In this document: in pieces, positions 8,729 through 17,808 of the stretch
How positions within the stretch are numbered: position 1 is the first letter of the stretch
Layout: each line of letters begins with the position of its first letter
DNA from: an uncultured Muribaculaceae bacterium
GTDB taxonomy: Bacteria; Bacteroidota; Bacteroidia; Bacteroidales; Muribaculaceae
Reading direction: 5' to 3'
DNA length: 64,000 bases
Assembly (NCBI GenBank): GCA_934675575.1
Contig: CAKUQQ010000002.1
Span: 124,001-188,000 of the forward strand
The notes under the pieces: generated by a model
Told to the model about the DNA's origin: nothing
The model's input: the letters and a program-made list of their open reading frames with translations, nothing else
The model's database searches: none
Made by a program: the position numbers and the translations under genes

Positions 8729-9730
8729 ATGTCAAAATCCATATTCACCATCTTATTGGTGGCAATATTCACCATAAGTGCCAATGCCGCAAAAAATCCC
8801 AAAGCCCCAGCTTTTCTCAAGCCAGGCGACAAAATAGCGTTGCTCTCTCCAGGTAGCACACCCCCGGTTTGGTTCCCCGACAGCGGTGCCAGTGTGCTGC
8901 GTCAGTGGGGATTTACCCCTGTAATCGGCAAAAACGCCACTGCCGAATATCACATGTACGCCGGCACCACAGCACAACGCAAGGCCGACCTCATGGCAGC
9001 CCTGCGCGACCCGTCGGTCAAGGCCATTTTGTGCAACCGTGGCGGCTATGGCTCGTCACTTCTTTTGTGCGAAATTCCGCTCGACACCCTGCGCCGCTAC
9101 CCAAAGTGGATTATAGGCTATAGTGACATCACTGCGCTTCACAGCGCCGAAGTGCGTGCCGGCAACATGAGCATTCATGCCAGCATGGTCGGCTCTCTCG
9201 CCTCACGCGGTGCCACCGACTCCGTCAATCTCCTCCTGCGCTCCATTCTCATGGGGCAATTCCCCACCTATAATCTTTCTGGCCACCCCTACAACCACCC
9301 TGGCACTGCCAAGGGTATTCTTGTGGGTGGCAACATGGCCGTGTTTAGCAACATTGCCGGCTCAAACGTGGATTTTCTTGACCGCGATTATGTTAAGAAC
9401 CACGACATAATCCTCTTTTTTGAAGATGTGAGCGAATCCATGTCGCGCGTCAACAGCATGCTCACACAGCTCAAGCTCAAGGGCGTGATAAATCGCGTCA
9501 AAGGCATTATCATAGGCCGTTTCACCGACTACTCGCCGTCTTATGGCTACACCGACATGAACCAGCTTCTTCACGAGTACCTTGCCGGCTACAACATACC
9601 CATTTGCTACGACTTTCCTGCAAGCCACGACGAGAGCCACAATCTGCCGCTCATAGAGGGCTGCCCCGTTACGCTCAACGTCAGCACATCGGCAGTGTCG
9701 CTCAAGTTCGAACAGCCGTCAAAACGCTAA
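8729..9730 (+). CDS. LD-carboxypeptidase (S66 family), copy 2
   Basis: A 333-residue paralogue of the preceding gene, with a signal peptide ending near ANAAKNPK. It keeps KPGDKIALLSPG, GYSDITALH (S132), LFFEDVSE (E232) and FPASHDE (H300). The two proteins align almost without gaps, and the segment PKWIIGYSDITALHSAEVRA is identical. They differ most in the substrate-binding loop after the first strand (SPASPISSRG against SPGSTPPVWFPD). That suggests different peptide preference after duplication. A small membrane protein gene follows 13 bp downstream and may share the transcript. Confidence 0.85.
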   Translation: MSKSIFTILLVAIFTISANAAKNPKAPAFLKPGDKIALLSPGSTPPVWFPDSGASVLRQWGFTPVIGKNATAEYHMYAGTTAQRKADLMAALRDPSVKAILCNRGGYGSSLLLCEIPLDTLRRYPKWIIGYSDITALHSAEVRAGNMSIHASMVGSLASRGATDSVNLLLRSILMGQFPTYNLSGHPYNHPGTAKGILVGGNMAVFSNIAGSNVDFLDRDYVKNHDIILFFEDVSESMSRVNSMLTQLKLKGVINRVKGIIIGRFTDYSPSYGYTDMNQLLHEYLAGYNIPICYDFPASHDESHNLPLIEGCPVTLNVSTSAVSLKFEQPSKR

Positions 9731-9743
9731 TGTCGTTCACGTC

Positions 9744-10103
9744 ATGAAGAAGTTATTTCAAGTCGTCATTGTCTTGTTGCTCATAGCTCTGTTGCCGTTG
9801 CCCTACGGCATCTATGTGCTCATCAACACCATTGCAGCCGCATTTTTCGGCTTCTTGAGCTATCGTCTCTTTCAGGAGAAAATCAACAATGCCGCCTATG
9901 TGTGCCTTGTCCTCACCACCATCTACCAGCCACTTGTGCGCATCAGCTTCGGTCGCATGGGGTGGTGCATACTCGATGCCGTGGTGGCTGCTTCGCTCAT
10001 AGTCTTTGTTTTCGGCCATGGTTTCTTCAAGCCCGACACGCGCCTTGGCAGGTCGGTCAAGCGGTTACGCTCATTGTTCTACCTCGACGAGTCTGGCGAT
10101 TAG
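9744..10103 (+). CDS. Small membrane protein, DUF6804-like
   Basis: A 119-residue integral membrane protein with about four hydrophobic segments (near 5-27, 29-42, 50-66 and 72-92) and a basic C-terminal tail ending in DESGD. The PLPYGIYVLINTIAAAFFGFLSYRLFQ opening and the later aspartate in a helix match the look of DUF6804 proteins, whose role is unknown. It starts 13 bp after the second LD-carboxypeptidase, so cotranscription is likely. It converges on the portal gene with only 37 bp between the two stops and no clear terminator. Confidence 0.6.
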   Translation: MKKLFQVVIVLLLIALLPLPYGIYVLINTIAAAFFGFLSYRLFQEKINNAAYVCLVLTTIYQPLVRISFGRMGWCILDAVVAASLIVFVFGHGFFKPDTRLGRSVKRLRSLFYLDESGD

Positions 10104-10140
10104 TCTGCACGCCTCTGCATAGCGTGCTGCCCCACAGACG

Positions 10141-11559
10141 TCACAATCCAAGCACCTTTTTGTCGCGCTCGCGTCTGAAACCGTTAAACGTGTCAAACAC
10201 ATCGGCAAGGGCAATGCTTGCATTCTGTGCCTCGCTCTGATATAGCGTGGCAGAGTTGCCCGAAGCAACTCCGGTTTTGCCTTGCAGAGCCCCCGACACG
10301 CCCGAAATTTCCTCCAGCAGCTTCATCTGCAAGTTTATCATCTCATAGGCGCCCACATTGGTGGCGTTTATCGACACCTGTTCCGGCTTCACGTTCGACA
10401 AGCCTGGCGAATAAGGCAACACACCGTTGCAGTTTTGCCACACCCGGCGCAGGTCGCGCCACGTCATGCCGTCGGGCAACGCCGTTTCCGGAAACAGCAA
10501 CACGCCTTTTGCCGATGCGTTCATAATGTGGTTCACTATGGTTATCAGCCGGTTCACAAACTTCTGCTGGTCTATCACGTCCTCCACAAACGAGTGAACT
10601 TCACCGTCGGTCAGCGGATACATTTTCACCACAAACGGGTGGCTGCCATGCACCCATGGCGAATCCCACTCCGCAAGCACATCGCCCATGGGTGAGAACC
10701 ATCGGCAGTGCCATGTGGTGGCTATGTCCCAGCGAATGGTCACATCGCGGTCGGCATCTGCCTTGCCGCGGCGGTCAAACGGCAGCACCGTCACCTCGGC
10801 CTTGCGCCTGTTGTGGCACACTGCCACTTCACGGCTTTCAAGTGTCCACACCTCTATCACACGGCATTTGCCGCCTGCTGCATGCCAAAAGTCCACGCCA
10901 CTCTGGTCATCTGCACCTATTGTGCTCACAAAGCTGGCAGTGCGTGCCTCTGCATCTTCGCAATACAGTGCTCTCACCCACTCGGCTTTCTTCCTGTCGC
11001 CTCCCGACACTCGCCGCATCAGCTCGGCCACGCTCATGTCGTGAATCTGCCCCACAATCTCGCAGTCGCGTGCGCATGGGTCGTTAAGCGCATTCACAAA
11101 GAAGCGGTTGAAGTTCACGTTCCTCACCGCCACACGGCGGCTGCACAAGCCATAGTCAATGTCAACACGCTGCACCGCACAGCCAGAAATCAAGAATTCC
11201 TCAAGCGCGCGGCTGTCAAGCTCGTCAAGGAAATTGCCCTCACGCACTCCGTCAAGTTTCTTATCTTTCACCCTCCCGGCTTCTATGTATTGCGAGCGGA
11301 AACGCCCCACTATCGTTTTCACCAGCTGGCGCAGCATGTTGTTGGTGATTGGCGGAGCACCGTTGAGCGTGTATAGTTCATACTCCGTTATCCGCTCACC
11401 GTCAGGGCCAGTCGTCAAGTCGCTCCATTGGTCACCGTATGTGAATTTTTTGTTGCGCAGCCGCTTCTGCCTTAGTGCCGATGCAGCCACCCACGCCCTG
11501 TATGCCGCGCCAAGCACGGCCGTGTCTTTTTTCTGTTTCAGTAATTGCGTGTCTTTCAT
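10141..11559 (-). CDS. Phage portal protein, orphan
   Basis: A 472-residue protein with the look of a dsDNA-phage portal: a basic start, KKFTYGDQWSD, PPITNNMLRQLVKTIVGRFR, GCAVQRVDIDY, a long central beta-rich part, then DVIDQQKFVNRLITIVNHIM and the C-terminal helical stretch EEISGVSGALQGKT. Portals form the dodecameric ring through which DNA enters the capsid. No terminase, capsid, tail or integrase gene is nearby. The only partner is the M15 peptidase 25 bp upstream on the same strand. The reading frame is intact. The ATG at 11559 is preferred over a TTG five codons upstream. It may be a domesticated prophage remnant or a core of a minimal element. Confidence 0.7.
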   Translation of the reverse strand: MKDTQLLKQKKDTAVLGAAYRAWVAASALRQKRLRNKKFTYGDQWSDLTTGPDGERITEYELYTLNGAPPITNNMLRQLVKTIVGRFRSQYIEAGRVKDKKLDGVREGNFLDELDSRALEEFLISGCAVQRVDIDYGLCSRRVAVRNVNFNRFFVNALNDPCARDCEIVGQIHDMSVAELMRRVSGGDRKKAEWVRALYCEDAEARTASFVSTIGADDQSGVDFWHAAGGKCRVIEVWTLESREVAVCHNRRKAEVTVLPFDRRGKADADRDVTIRWDIATTWHCRWFSPMGDVLAEWDSPWVHGSHPFVVKMYPLTDGEVHSFVEDVIDQQKFVNRLITIVNHIMNASAKGVLLFPETALPDGMTWRDLRRVWQNCNGVLPYSPGLSNVKPEQVSINATNVGAYEMINLQMKLLEEISGVSGALQGKTGVASGNSATLYQSEAQNASIALADVFDTFNGFRRERDKKVLGL

Positions 11560-11584
11560 GATTATTTTTGTCAAAATTTGTTTT

Positions 11585-11992
11585 TCAGTCTATTGTCATG
11601 TATTGCTTGCGGTTTCGTGAGCTGTGCGACACATGAATCCACCTGAACCCATGCTCGCCTATCACCTGATCCACCGGCAAGTTAAGCGTTTTAAGCATTG
11701 TCATCAGTCTTTCATTGTCTGCCTGGCTGCCCACTGTTATGTCGGCTGCCTGGCCGAGCATGTGCTGGCTGTTTGCCACACCGCCCACCGCGATGTTAAG
11801 TGCCTTGCAGCGGTATCCGCTCGTCACCGTCACAGGTCCTCCCCACGCATCTCTCAGTGGGTCAAGCACCTCCACAACGAGTGCCACAAGCTGTTTCCGT
11901 GCCACCTCCGGTGGGGTGTTGTCTATTTTCAGTCGCTGTGCCATCTGCGATTTCGTCAGTTCTTCCAAAGTGAAATGTTTCATTTTTGCCAT
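11585..11992 (-). CDS. M15-family peptidase, phage endolysin type
   Basis: A 135-residue zinc peptidase of the D-Ala-D-Ala carboxypeptidase / L-Ala-D-Glu endopeptidase superfamily. The motifs are VTSGYRCKALNIAVGGV, SQHMLGQAADI (the His and Asp zinc ligands) and WIHVS (the third ligand). It lacks a signal peptide and is short, as in phage endolysins and spanin-less lysis modules. It lies just upstream of the portal gene and was probably cotranscribed. The ATG at 11992 is the first of two close Met codons; an upstream in-frame non-ATG start is less likely. A near-consensus minus-7 (TTACTTTG) lies about 25 bp upstream on the same strand. Confidence 0.82.
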   Translation of the reverse strand: MAKMKHFTLEELTKSQMAQRLKIDNTPPEVARKQLVALVVEVLDPLRDAWGGPVTVTSGYRCKALNIAVGGVANSQHMLGQAADITVGSQADNERLMTMLKTLNLPVDQVIGEHGFRWIHVSHSSRNRKQYMTID

Positions 11993-12172
11993 AATTCTAA
12001 TTTTTTTTTGCTGCAAAGTAAGCCTCACCCACAGCCTCTATGCCACTTCAAAAAGTCACACCATGCCCATAGCCGCGCAAAAGCCTGTTGCCGTCGGCAT
12101 TTAGCCCACATTGCCGCAGTGCCGCGGAATCACAAAAAAAAGAAAAACTACCCCACGTTGTCACGCCCCAAA

Positions 12173-12207
12173 TTTGGGCTTAATCTCATTTCTTTTTTGT
12201 AAATTTG
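12173..12207 (+). promoter_or_regulatory. Promoter of the cvpA-suf operon
   Basis: TTTG (12173-12176) and TAAATTTG (12200-12207) form a Bacteroidetes promoter with a 23-bp spacer. The ATG of cvpA is 18 bp after the minus-7 box, so the leader is very short. Confidence 0.6.
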
Positions 12208-12225
12208 CATCTTTGGTACAGGTTA

Positions 12226-12831
12226 ATGGATATGACACTTATTGATGCCCTTATAATCCTGGTTTTGCTCGTGGGCACCGTTGCTGGATTTCTTCGTGGA
12301 ATCATCAGTCAGGTCGCCTCGATAGTCGGGTTTGTCCTCGGCATTTTTGCGTGTCTCTCCATTGGCAGTCAGGCCACTGAGTTGCTTGTCACGCTCATTC
12401 CGTCGGCAGCCTCGTGGCCGTTGGCAGAGTTCACCACGGCAGCCATTGCCCAAGGCACACTCTTCATGCTTGTCATGCTCACATGCAGGGTAATCGCCTT
12501 CTCGGTCAAAGGGCTTGCGCGCCGTGCAAAGCTCAGGTTGGCCGACCGCCTTGGCGGCAGCGCACTCGGCGCTTTCAAAAACATGATGGTCCTGAGCCTG
12601 CTGCTCAACTTGTGGTTCGTCATCAGCCCCACAAGCAGTGCGTTCACCACCCAGGGTTCGCTCGGCAGCTTGCCGGTTGTGGCAACACTCAATCTCGCGC
12701 CCAGTGTTTTTGGTCTGTCAGTCATGCCGGGCGACTCTCTCGACTCCTGCACACGCGCCATTGCCAAGAGCGACTCCATTGCCGCCGACAGTGCCGATGC
12801 TTGCCGCCAAGCCAAAGAAAAAGAAGAATAA
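12226..12831 (+). CDS. cvpA: CvpA family membrane protein
   Basis: A 201-residue inner-membrane protein with four predicted helices in the first 150 residues. The opening MTLIDALIILVLLVGTVAGFLRGIISQ is the CvpA signature, with the conserved Gly-Phe-x-x-Gly. The middle KGLARRAKLRLADRLGGSALGAFK is the typical cytosolic loop. CvpA is needed for colicin V production in E. coli and for envelope stress tolerance in several bacteria; its biochemical role is unknown. The last 30 residues are charged. Here it heads the sufBCDS genes with only 33 bp to sufB. Confidence 0.85.
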   Translation: MDMTLIDALIILVLLVGTVAGFLRGIISQVASIVGFVLGIFACLSIGSQATELLVTLIPSAASWPLAEFTTAAIAQGTLFMLVMLTCRVIAFSVKGLARRAKLRLADRLGGSALGAFKNMMVLSLLLNLWFVISPTSSAFTTQGSLGSLPVVATLNLAPSVFGLSVMPGDSLDSCTRAIAKSDSIAADSADACRQAKEKEE

Positions 12832-12864
12832 CAAAGAAGTTCTAATCAACTGAGATTTAGAAAT

Positions 12865-14334
12865 ATGAATAGAGAAATAGGCAACGAAAAGGAAAAAGAC
12901 ACGGAGAAGAAAATCATCAGCGAGGCCGTGGGCGAGGAATACAAATACGGTTTCGTCACCCACATCGACACCGACGTTATCGAAAAAGGCCTTAACGCCG
13001 ATGTCGTGCGCAAAATCTCCCAACTCAAAAACGAACCCGACTGGCTGCTCGAATTCCGGCTCAAAGCCTACAACCACTGGAAGACGCTGACCATGCCGCG
13101 GTGGGGTCATGTGCATGTGCCCGACATCGATTTTCAGGACATAAGCTATTTTGCCGCGCCTAAAACCGACAAATCCGACAAAAAGGAGATTGATCCGGAG
13201 CTCAAAAAGACTTTCGACAAGCTCGGCATATCGCTCGATGAGCAGATGCGCCTTTCGGGCATGGCTGTCGATGCCATAGTTGACAGCGTGTCGGTTCGCA
13301 CCACCTATCGCGAGAAGCTCGCCGAGCTGGGCGTGATTTTCTGCTCTATGGGCGAGGCTGTGCACGACTACCCCGACCTTGTCAAGAAATATATCGGCAC
13401 TGTTGTCCCCTACACCGACAACTTCTATGCCGCGCTCAATTCTGCCGTGTTCTCCGATGGCTCTTTCGTCTATATCCCCAAGGGCGTGAGGTGTCCTATG
13501 GAGCTGTCCTCCTATTTCCGCATCAATGCCGCCCAGACCGGCCAATTCGAGCGCACGCTTATCGTGGCCGACGACGACAGCTATGTGTCATACCTTGAGG
13601 GCTGCACAGCACCTATGCGCGACGAAAACCAACTCCACACCGCAATCGTCGAAATCATTGTTGAAGACCGTGCCGAAGTCAAATACAGCACGGTTCAAAA
13701 CTGGTATCCTGGCGACAAAAACGGCAAGGGAGGCATCTACAACCTCGTCACCAAGCGTGGCTTGTGCCGTGGCGACTTTTCCAAGCTCTCTTGGACTCAA
13801 GTCGAAACCGGCTCTGCTATCACATGGAAATATCCAAGTTGCATTCTCAAGGGCGACAACTCCGTCGGTGAGTTCTATTCAGTTGCCCTCACGCGCAATT
13901 ATCAGGAGGCCGACACCGGCACCAAGATGATTCACATCGGCAAAAACACCAAGAGCACCATCGTTTCCAAGGGCATCTCTGCCGGACACAGCCAAAACAG
14001 CTATCGCGGCATGGTAAAAATAGCTCCGAGGGCTGTCAACAGCCGCAACTACACACAATGCGACAGTCTTCTGCTCACCCCCACAAGCGGTGCGCACACA
14101 TTCCCCGTCATCGAGGTCGGCAACGACTCCTCTATCGTTGAGCACGAAGCCACCACGAGCAAAATCAACGAGGACCAGGTGTTCTATTGCAACCAGCGCG
14201 GCATTTCCACCGAAGATGCCGTGGGGCTTATAGTCAACGGCTATGCCAAGGAAGTCATGGCCAAGCTCCCCATGGAGTTTGCCGTCGAGGCGCAAAAACT
14301 CCTGTCGGTGTCGCTCGAAGGCAGCATCGGTTAA
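12865..14334 (+). CDS. sufB: Fe-S cluster assembly scaffold SufB
   Basis: A 489-residue SufB, part of the SufBC2D scaffold on which Fe-S clusters are built in the cytosol. After a charged N-terminal extension comes the conserved core: [42 protein letters not shown] is fully typical. So are [30 protein letters not shown] and [14 protein letters not shown] near the C-terminus. The length matches the family. It is followed by sufC 40 bp downstream. SufA and SufE are absent from the window; sufU/sufE may be elsewhere. Confidence 0.95.
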   Translation: MNREIGNEKEKDTEKKIISEAVGEEYKYGFVTHIDTDVIEKGLNADVVRKISQLKNEPDWLLEFRLKAYNHWKTLTMPRWGHVHVPDIDFQDISYFAAPKTDKSDKKEIDPELKKTFDKLGISLDEQMRLSGMAVDAIVDSVSVRTTYREKLAELGVIFCSMGEAVHDYPDLVKKYIGTVVPYTDNFYAALNSAVFSDGSFVYIPKGVRCPMELSSYFRINAAQTGQFERTLIVADDDSYVSYLEGCTAPMRDENQLHTAIVEIIVEDRAEVKYSTVQNWYPGDKNGKGGIYNLVTKRGLCRGDFSKLSWTQVETGSAITWKYPSCILKGDNSVGEFYSVALTRNYQEADTGTKMIHIGKNTKSTIVSKGISAGHSQNSYRGMVKIAPRAVNSRNYTQCDSLLLTPTSGAHTFPVIEVGNDSSIVEHEATTSKINEDQVFYCNQRGISTEDAVGLIVNGYAKEVMAKLPMEFAVEAQKLLSVSLEGSIG

Positions 14335-14374
14335 ATCCTCACTCATTCCAAGCTAAAAAAAAGACACAAAAGAT

Positions 14375-15130
14375 ATGTTAGTAATCAACGATTTGCACGC
14401 CTCTATCGAAGGCAAGGAAATTTTAAAGGGCATTAACCTCACCGTCAAGCCTGGCGAAGTGCACGCCATAATGGGGCCCAACGGTTCTGGCAAGAGCACC
14501 CTCAGCGCCGTGCTCACCGGCAATCCGGCCTACACGGTCACTTCTGGCTCTGTGTCGTTCTACGGCAAGGACATTCTCGCCCTTTCACCCGAAGACCGTG
14601 CCCACGAGGGCATATTCCTCAGTTTTCAATATCCTGTCGAAATTCCAGGCGTGTCTATGGTCAACTTCATGCGCGCCGCTCTCAATGAGAAGCGCAAATA
14701 TTTCAACCAGCAGCCGCTCAGCGCAAGCGAGTTTCTGAAGCTCATGCGCGAAAAGAGAGCCATTGTCCAACTCGACAACAAACTTGCCTCGCGCGCTGTC
14801 AACGAGGGTTTTTCCGGCGGTGAGAAAAAACGCAACGAAATCTTCCAGATGGCCATGCTTGAGCCGCGCCTGTCCATTCTCGACGAAACCGACAGCGGCC
14901 TCGACATCGACGCCTTGCGCATCGTGGCAAGCGGTGTCAACAAGCTCAAGACCGACAAAAATGCCACCATCGTCATCACACACTACCAGCGTTTGCTCGA
15001 CTACATCAAGCCCGACTTCGTGCATGTGCTCTACAAGGGGCGCATCGTCATGACCGGCGGACCCGAACTTGCACTTGAGCTTGAAGACAAGGGCTACGAC
15101 TGGATTAAGGAGCAAGTGGACAACAACTGA
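14375..15130 (+). CDS. sufC: Fe-S assembly ATPase SufC
   Basis: A 251-residue ABC-type ATPase that drives conformational change of the SufBCD scaffold. Walker A is GPNGSGKS (34-41), the signature is FSGGEKKR and Walker B is [12 protein letters not shown]. The SufC-specific [12 protein letters not shown] and the final [10 protein letters not shown] are present. No membrane partner is expected, since SufC acts with SufB and SufD. It is 40 bp after sufB and 19 bp before sufD. Confidence 0.96.
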   Translation: MLVINDLHASIEGKEILKGINLTVKPGEVHAIMGPNGSGKSTLSAVLTGNPAYTVTSGSVSFYGKDILALSPEDRAHEGIFLSFQYPVEIPGVSMVNFMRAALNEKRKYFNQQPLSASEFLKLMREKRAIVQLDNKLASRAVNEGFSGGEKKRNEIFQMAMLEPRLSILDETDSGLDIDALRIVASGVNKLKTDKNATIVITHYQRLLDYIKPDFVHVLYKGRIVMTGGPELALELEDKGYDWIKEQVDNN

Positions 15131-15149
15131 TTTTTCAATCCATTACGAT

Positions 15150-16523
15150 ATGTCAGCACTACAACAATATATCAATCTCTACAACCAAAACGCCGACACA
15201 ATTTGTGCCCGCTCGCCGCAACCGCTCAACGCCTTGCGTCAGCGCGCGCTTCAGGCTCTTTCTGGAGCTTCTTTGCCACACAAGGGGCAAGAAGACTACG
15301 AAGCCACCGACCTTGAGGCTGCCTTTGCTCCCGACTATGGGCTCAACATCAACCGTGTTGACTTTTCTGGCAACCCTGCCGAGACATTTCGTTGCGACGT
15401 GCCCAACATGAGCACTTGCATGTATTTCGTTTACAACGACATGTTTCACCCAAGCTCCACGGCACGCCTCGGCTCGTCGGGCATAGTTGTCGAGTCTTTC
15501 AGCGAGGCTGCTGTCAATCACCCACAGCTGTTGAGCAAATACTATGGCACCGTTGCGCCAGGCGACAAGCCGGAAGTGGCACTCAACACCCTTTTGGCGC
15601 AAGATGGCATTTTGGTCTATATCCCCGACAATGTCGTGGCTCAAAAGCCCATTCAGATAGTCAACGTGTTCAATGCCTCCATGCCGCTAATGGCGGTTCG
15701 TCGCTTGCTTATCATTGTGGGCGAGAACGCGCAGGCTCGTCTGCTCTCGTGCGACCACACGCAGCCCAACGGCATAAAGTATCTCTCCTCACAGGTGGTT
15801 GAAATCATAGCCAAGCCTAACTCCACTTTCGACTACTACGACCTTGAGGAAAGCTCGGCCGACACCACGCGCGTGTCCTCGCTCTACGTCAACCAGCAGC
15901 AGGGCTCCAACGTGCTTGTCGATGGCATCACGCTGCTCAACGGCTACACTCGCAACAATTACCGCTTCGATGTCAATGGCAGCCATGCCGAAACTCACTT
16001 GCTGGGCATGACCATAGCCGGCGGCACACAACATGTTGACAACCACACGTTCATTTCACACAATGCTCCATCGTGCAAGAGCAATGAAATGTTCAAATAT
16101 GTGCTCAACGACAATGCCGTAGGTGCATTCTCCGGCAAGATTCTTGTGCAGCCCGACTGCCCAAAAATAGATGCCTATCAGGGCAACCGCAACCTCTGTG
16201 CGTCGCCCACGGCCAAAATGTACACCAAGCCGCAACTCGAAATCTACACCGACGATGTGCAGTGCTCACATGGTGCCACCGTAGGCCAGCTCGACCAAGA
16301 AGCACTCTTCTACATGCGCACACGAGGCATTTCCGTGCCTGTGGCACAAAACCTGCTCATGCAGGCCTTCATGGCCGACGTCATAGATGCCGTGCGCCTC
16401 GATGTGCTCAAAGACCGCTTGCACCACCTCGTTGAAAAACGATTTCAAGGTTCGCTGGCTTCATGCAACGCCTGCCACAACGACCACGGCTGCAATTCCA
16501 CTCTCAACAACAAAACCATTTAA
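15150..16523 (+). CDS. sufD: Fe-S cluster assembly protein SufD
   Basis: A 457-residue partner of SufB. It carries the right-handed beta-helix core with NVVAQKPIQIVNVF, the central YYDLEESSADTTRVSSLYV, then GKILVQPDCPKIDAYQGNRNLCASPTAKMYTKPQLEIYTDDVQCSHGATVGQLDQEALFYMRTRGI, the SufD/SufB C-terminal block. The start is set at the ATG at 15150, 19 bp after the sufC stop. The tail contains three cysteines (ASCNACHNDHGC), a cysteine-rich ending that could bind metal; this is a guess. sufS follows 18 bp downstream. Confidence 0.93.
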   Translation: MSALQQYINLYNQNADTICARSPQPLNALRQRALQALSGASLPHKGQEDYEATDLEAAFAPDYGLNINRVDFSGNPAETFRCDVPNMSTCMYFVYNDMFHPSSTARLGSSGIVVESFSEAAVNHPQLLSKYYGTVAPGDKPEVALNTLLAQDGILVYIPDNVVAQKPIQIVNVFNASMPLMAVRRLLIIVGENAQARLLSCDHTQPNGIKYLSSQVVEIIAKPNSTFDYYDLEESSADTTRVSSLYVNQQQGSNVLVDGITLLNGYTRNNYRFDVNGSHAETHLLGMTIAGGTQHVDNHTFISHNAPSCKSNEMFKYVLNDNAVGAFSGKILVQPDCPKIDAYQGNRNLCASPTAKMYTKPQLEIYTDDVQCSHGATVGQLDQEALFYMRTRGISVPVAQNLLMQAFMADVIDAVRLDVLKDRLHHLVEKRFQGSLASCNACHNDHGCNSTLNNKTI

Positions 16524-16541
16524 CCGGTTTTCAATCGTTTT

Positions 16542-17762
16542 ATGATACAAAATCTCAACATAGAAAAAATCCGTCAGGATTTCCCCATACTGTCACGCAC
16601 CATCGACGGGCAGCAACTCATCTACCTCGACAATGCCGCCACATCGCAAGCACCCAAATGCGTGGTCGATGCCATCAACGACATGTATTTCCGCCACCGC
16701 GCCAATGTGCACCGTGGTGTTCACACCATTTCACAGGAGGCTACCGACCTTTTTGAGGAAACTCGCGAAAAGGCTCGCAAGTTTATCAATGCAGCTTCCT
16801 CCGAGGAGGTCATATTCACACGCGGCACCACCGAGGGCATCAACCTCGTGGCTTCTTCTTTTGGCGACACGCTTTTCAATGGCGATGAAATCATTGTCAC
16901 CGTCATGGAGCATCACTCCAACATTGTGCCTTGGCAACTCATAGGCCGCCACAAGCGTGTGCGCATACGCGTTGTGCCCATTGATGCCAACGGCGACCTC
17001 AATCTCAATGCCTACGAGGACATGTTCACCGACAACACACGCTTTGTTGCCCTTGCCCATGTTTCCAACGTGCTCGGCACTGTCAATCCGGTGAAGCAGA
17101 TGATTCAAATCGCCCACAGCCATGGCGTGCCAGTGCTTATCGACGGCGCACAGGCAGCTCCTCACATCAAAATCGACGTGCAGGACCTCGACTGCGATTT
17201 CTATTCTTTCTCAAGCCACAAGATGTATGGCCCCACCGGCGTGGGTGTTCTCTATGGCAAAAAGGCACTCCTTTCGTCAATGCCCCCCTATCAGGGTGGT
17301 GGCGAAATGATAGGCAACGTGTCGTTTGAGCACACCACTTTCGCCGACCTTCCATTCAAGTTCGAGGCCGGCACGCCCGACTACGTTGGTGTTGCGGCAT
17401 TTGGCACAGCCCTCGACTATATCAACTCCATTGGCATCGATTCCATTGCCGCCCACGAGCATGAGTTGCTCACGACCGCCACTGAGAAAATGATGCAAAT
17501 CGATGGCATGCGCATCTTTGGCAACTCTGCCGGTAAGAGCGCAGTCATTTCGTTCCTCGTTGGCAACATCAACAGCTACGACTTGGGCGTGTTGCTCGAC
17601 AAGATGGGCGTGGCTGTGCGCACTGGCCACCATTGTGCCCAGCCGCTCATGGCGCATCTTGGCGTGCAAGGCACAGTCAGAGCATCGTTTGCCGTTTATA
17701 ACACCCTCGCCGAAGTTGACCGCTTCATCGAGTCGCTAAAACGCGCTGTGGCCATGTTCTGA
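16542..17762 (+). CDS. sufS: Cysteine desulfurase SufS
   Basis: A 406-residue PLP enzyme (aminotransferase class V) that takes sulfur from cysteine to form the SufS persulfide for Fe-S assembly. The PLP lysine is K227 in SFSSHKMYGPTG. The catalytic cysteine is C365 in RTGHHCAQPLM, as in group II desulfurases. TRGTTEGINLVA and MEHHSNIVPW are conserved active-site loops. It is the last gene of the cvpA-sufBCDS run, and a GH43 gene follows 46 bp later. Confidence 0.95.
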   Translation: MIQNLNIEKIRQDFPILSRTIDGQQLIYLDNAATSQAPKCVVDAINDMYFRHRANVHRGVHTISQEATDLFEETREKARKFINAASSEEVIFTRGTTEGINLVASSFGDTLFNGDEIIVTVMEHHSNIVPWQLIGRHKRVRIRVVPIDANGDLNLNAYEDMFTDNTRFVALAHVSNVLGTVNPVKQMIQIAHSHGVPVLIDGAQAAPHIKIDVQDLDCDFYSFSSHKMYGPTGVGVLYGKKALLSSMPPYQGGGEMIGNVSFEHTTFADLPFKFEAGTPDYVGVAAFGTALDYINSIGIDSIAAHEHELLTTATEKMMQIDGMRIFGNSAGKSAVISFLVGNINSYDLGVLLDKMGVAVRTGHHCAQPLMAHLGVQGTVRASFAVYNTLAEVDRFIESLKRAVAMF

Positions 17763-17808
17763 CCACTTGGCCTCTACACGCAATAAAAAACATAAATTTC
17801 AAAAACTT

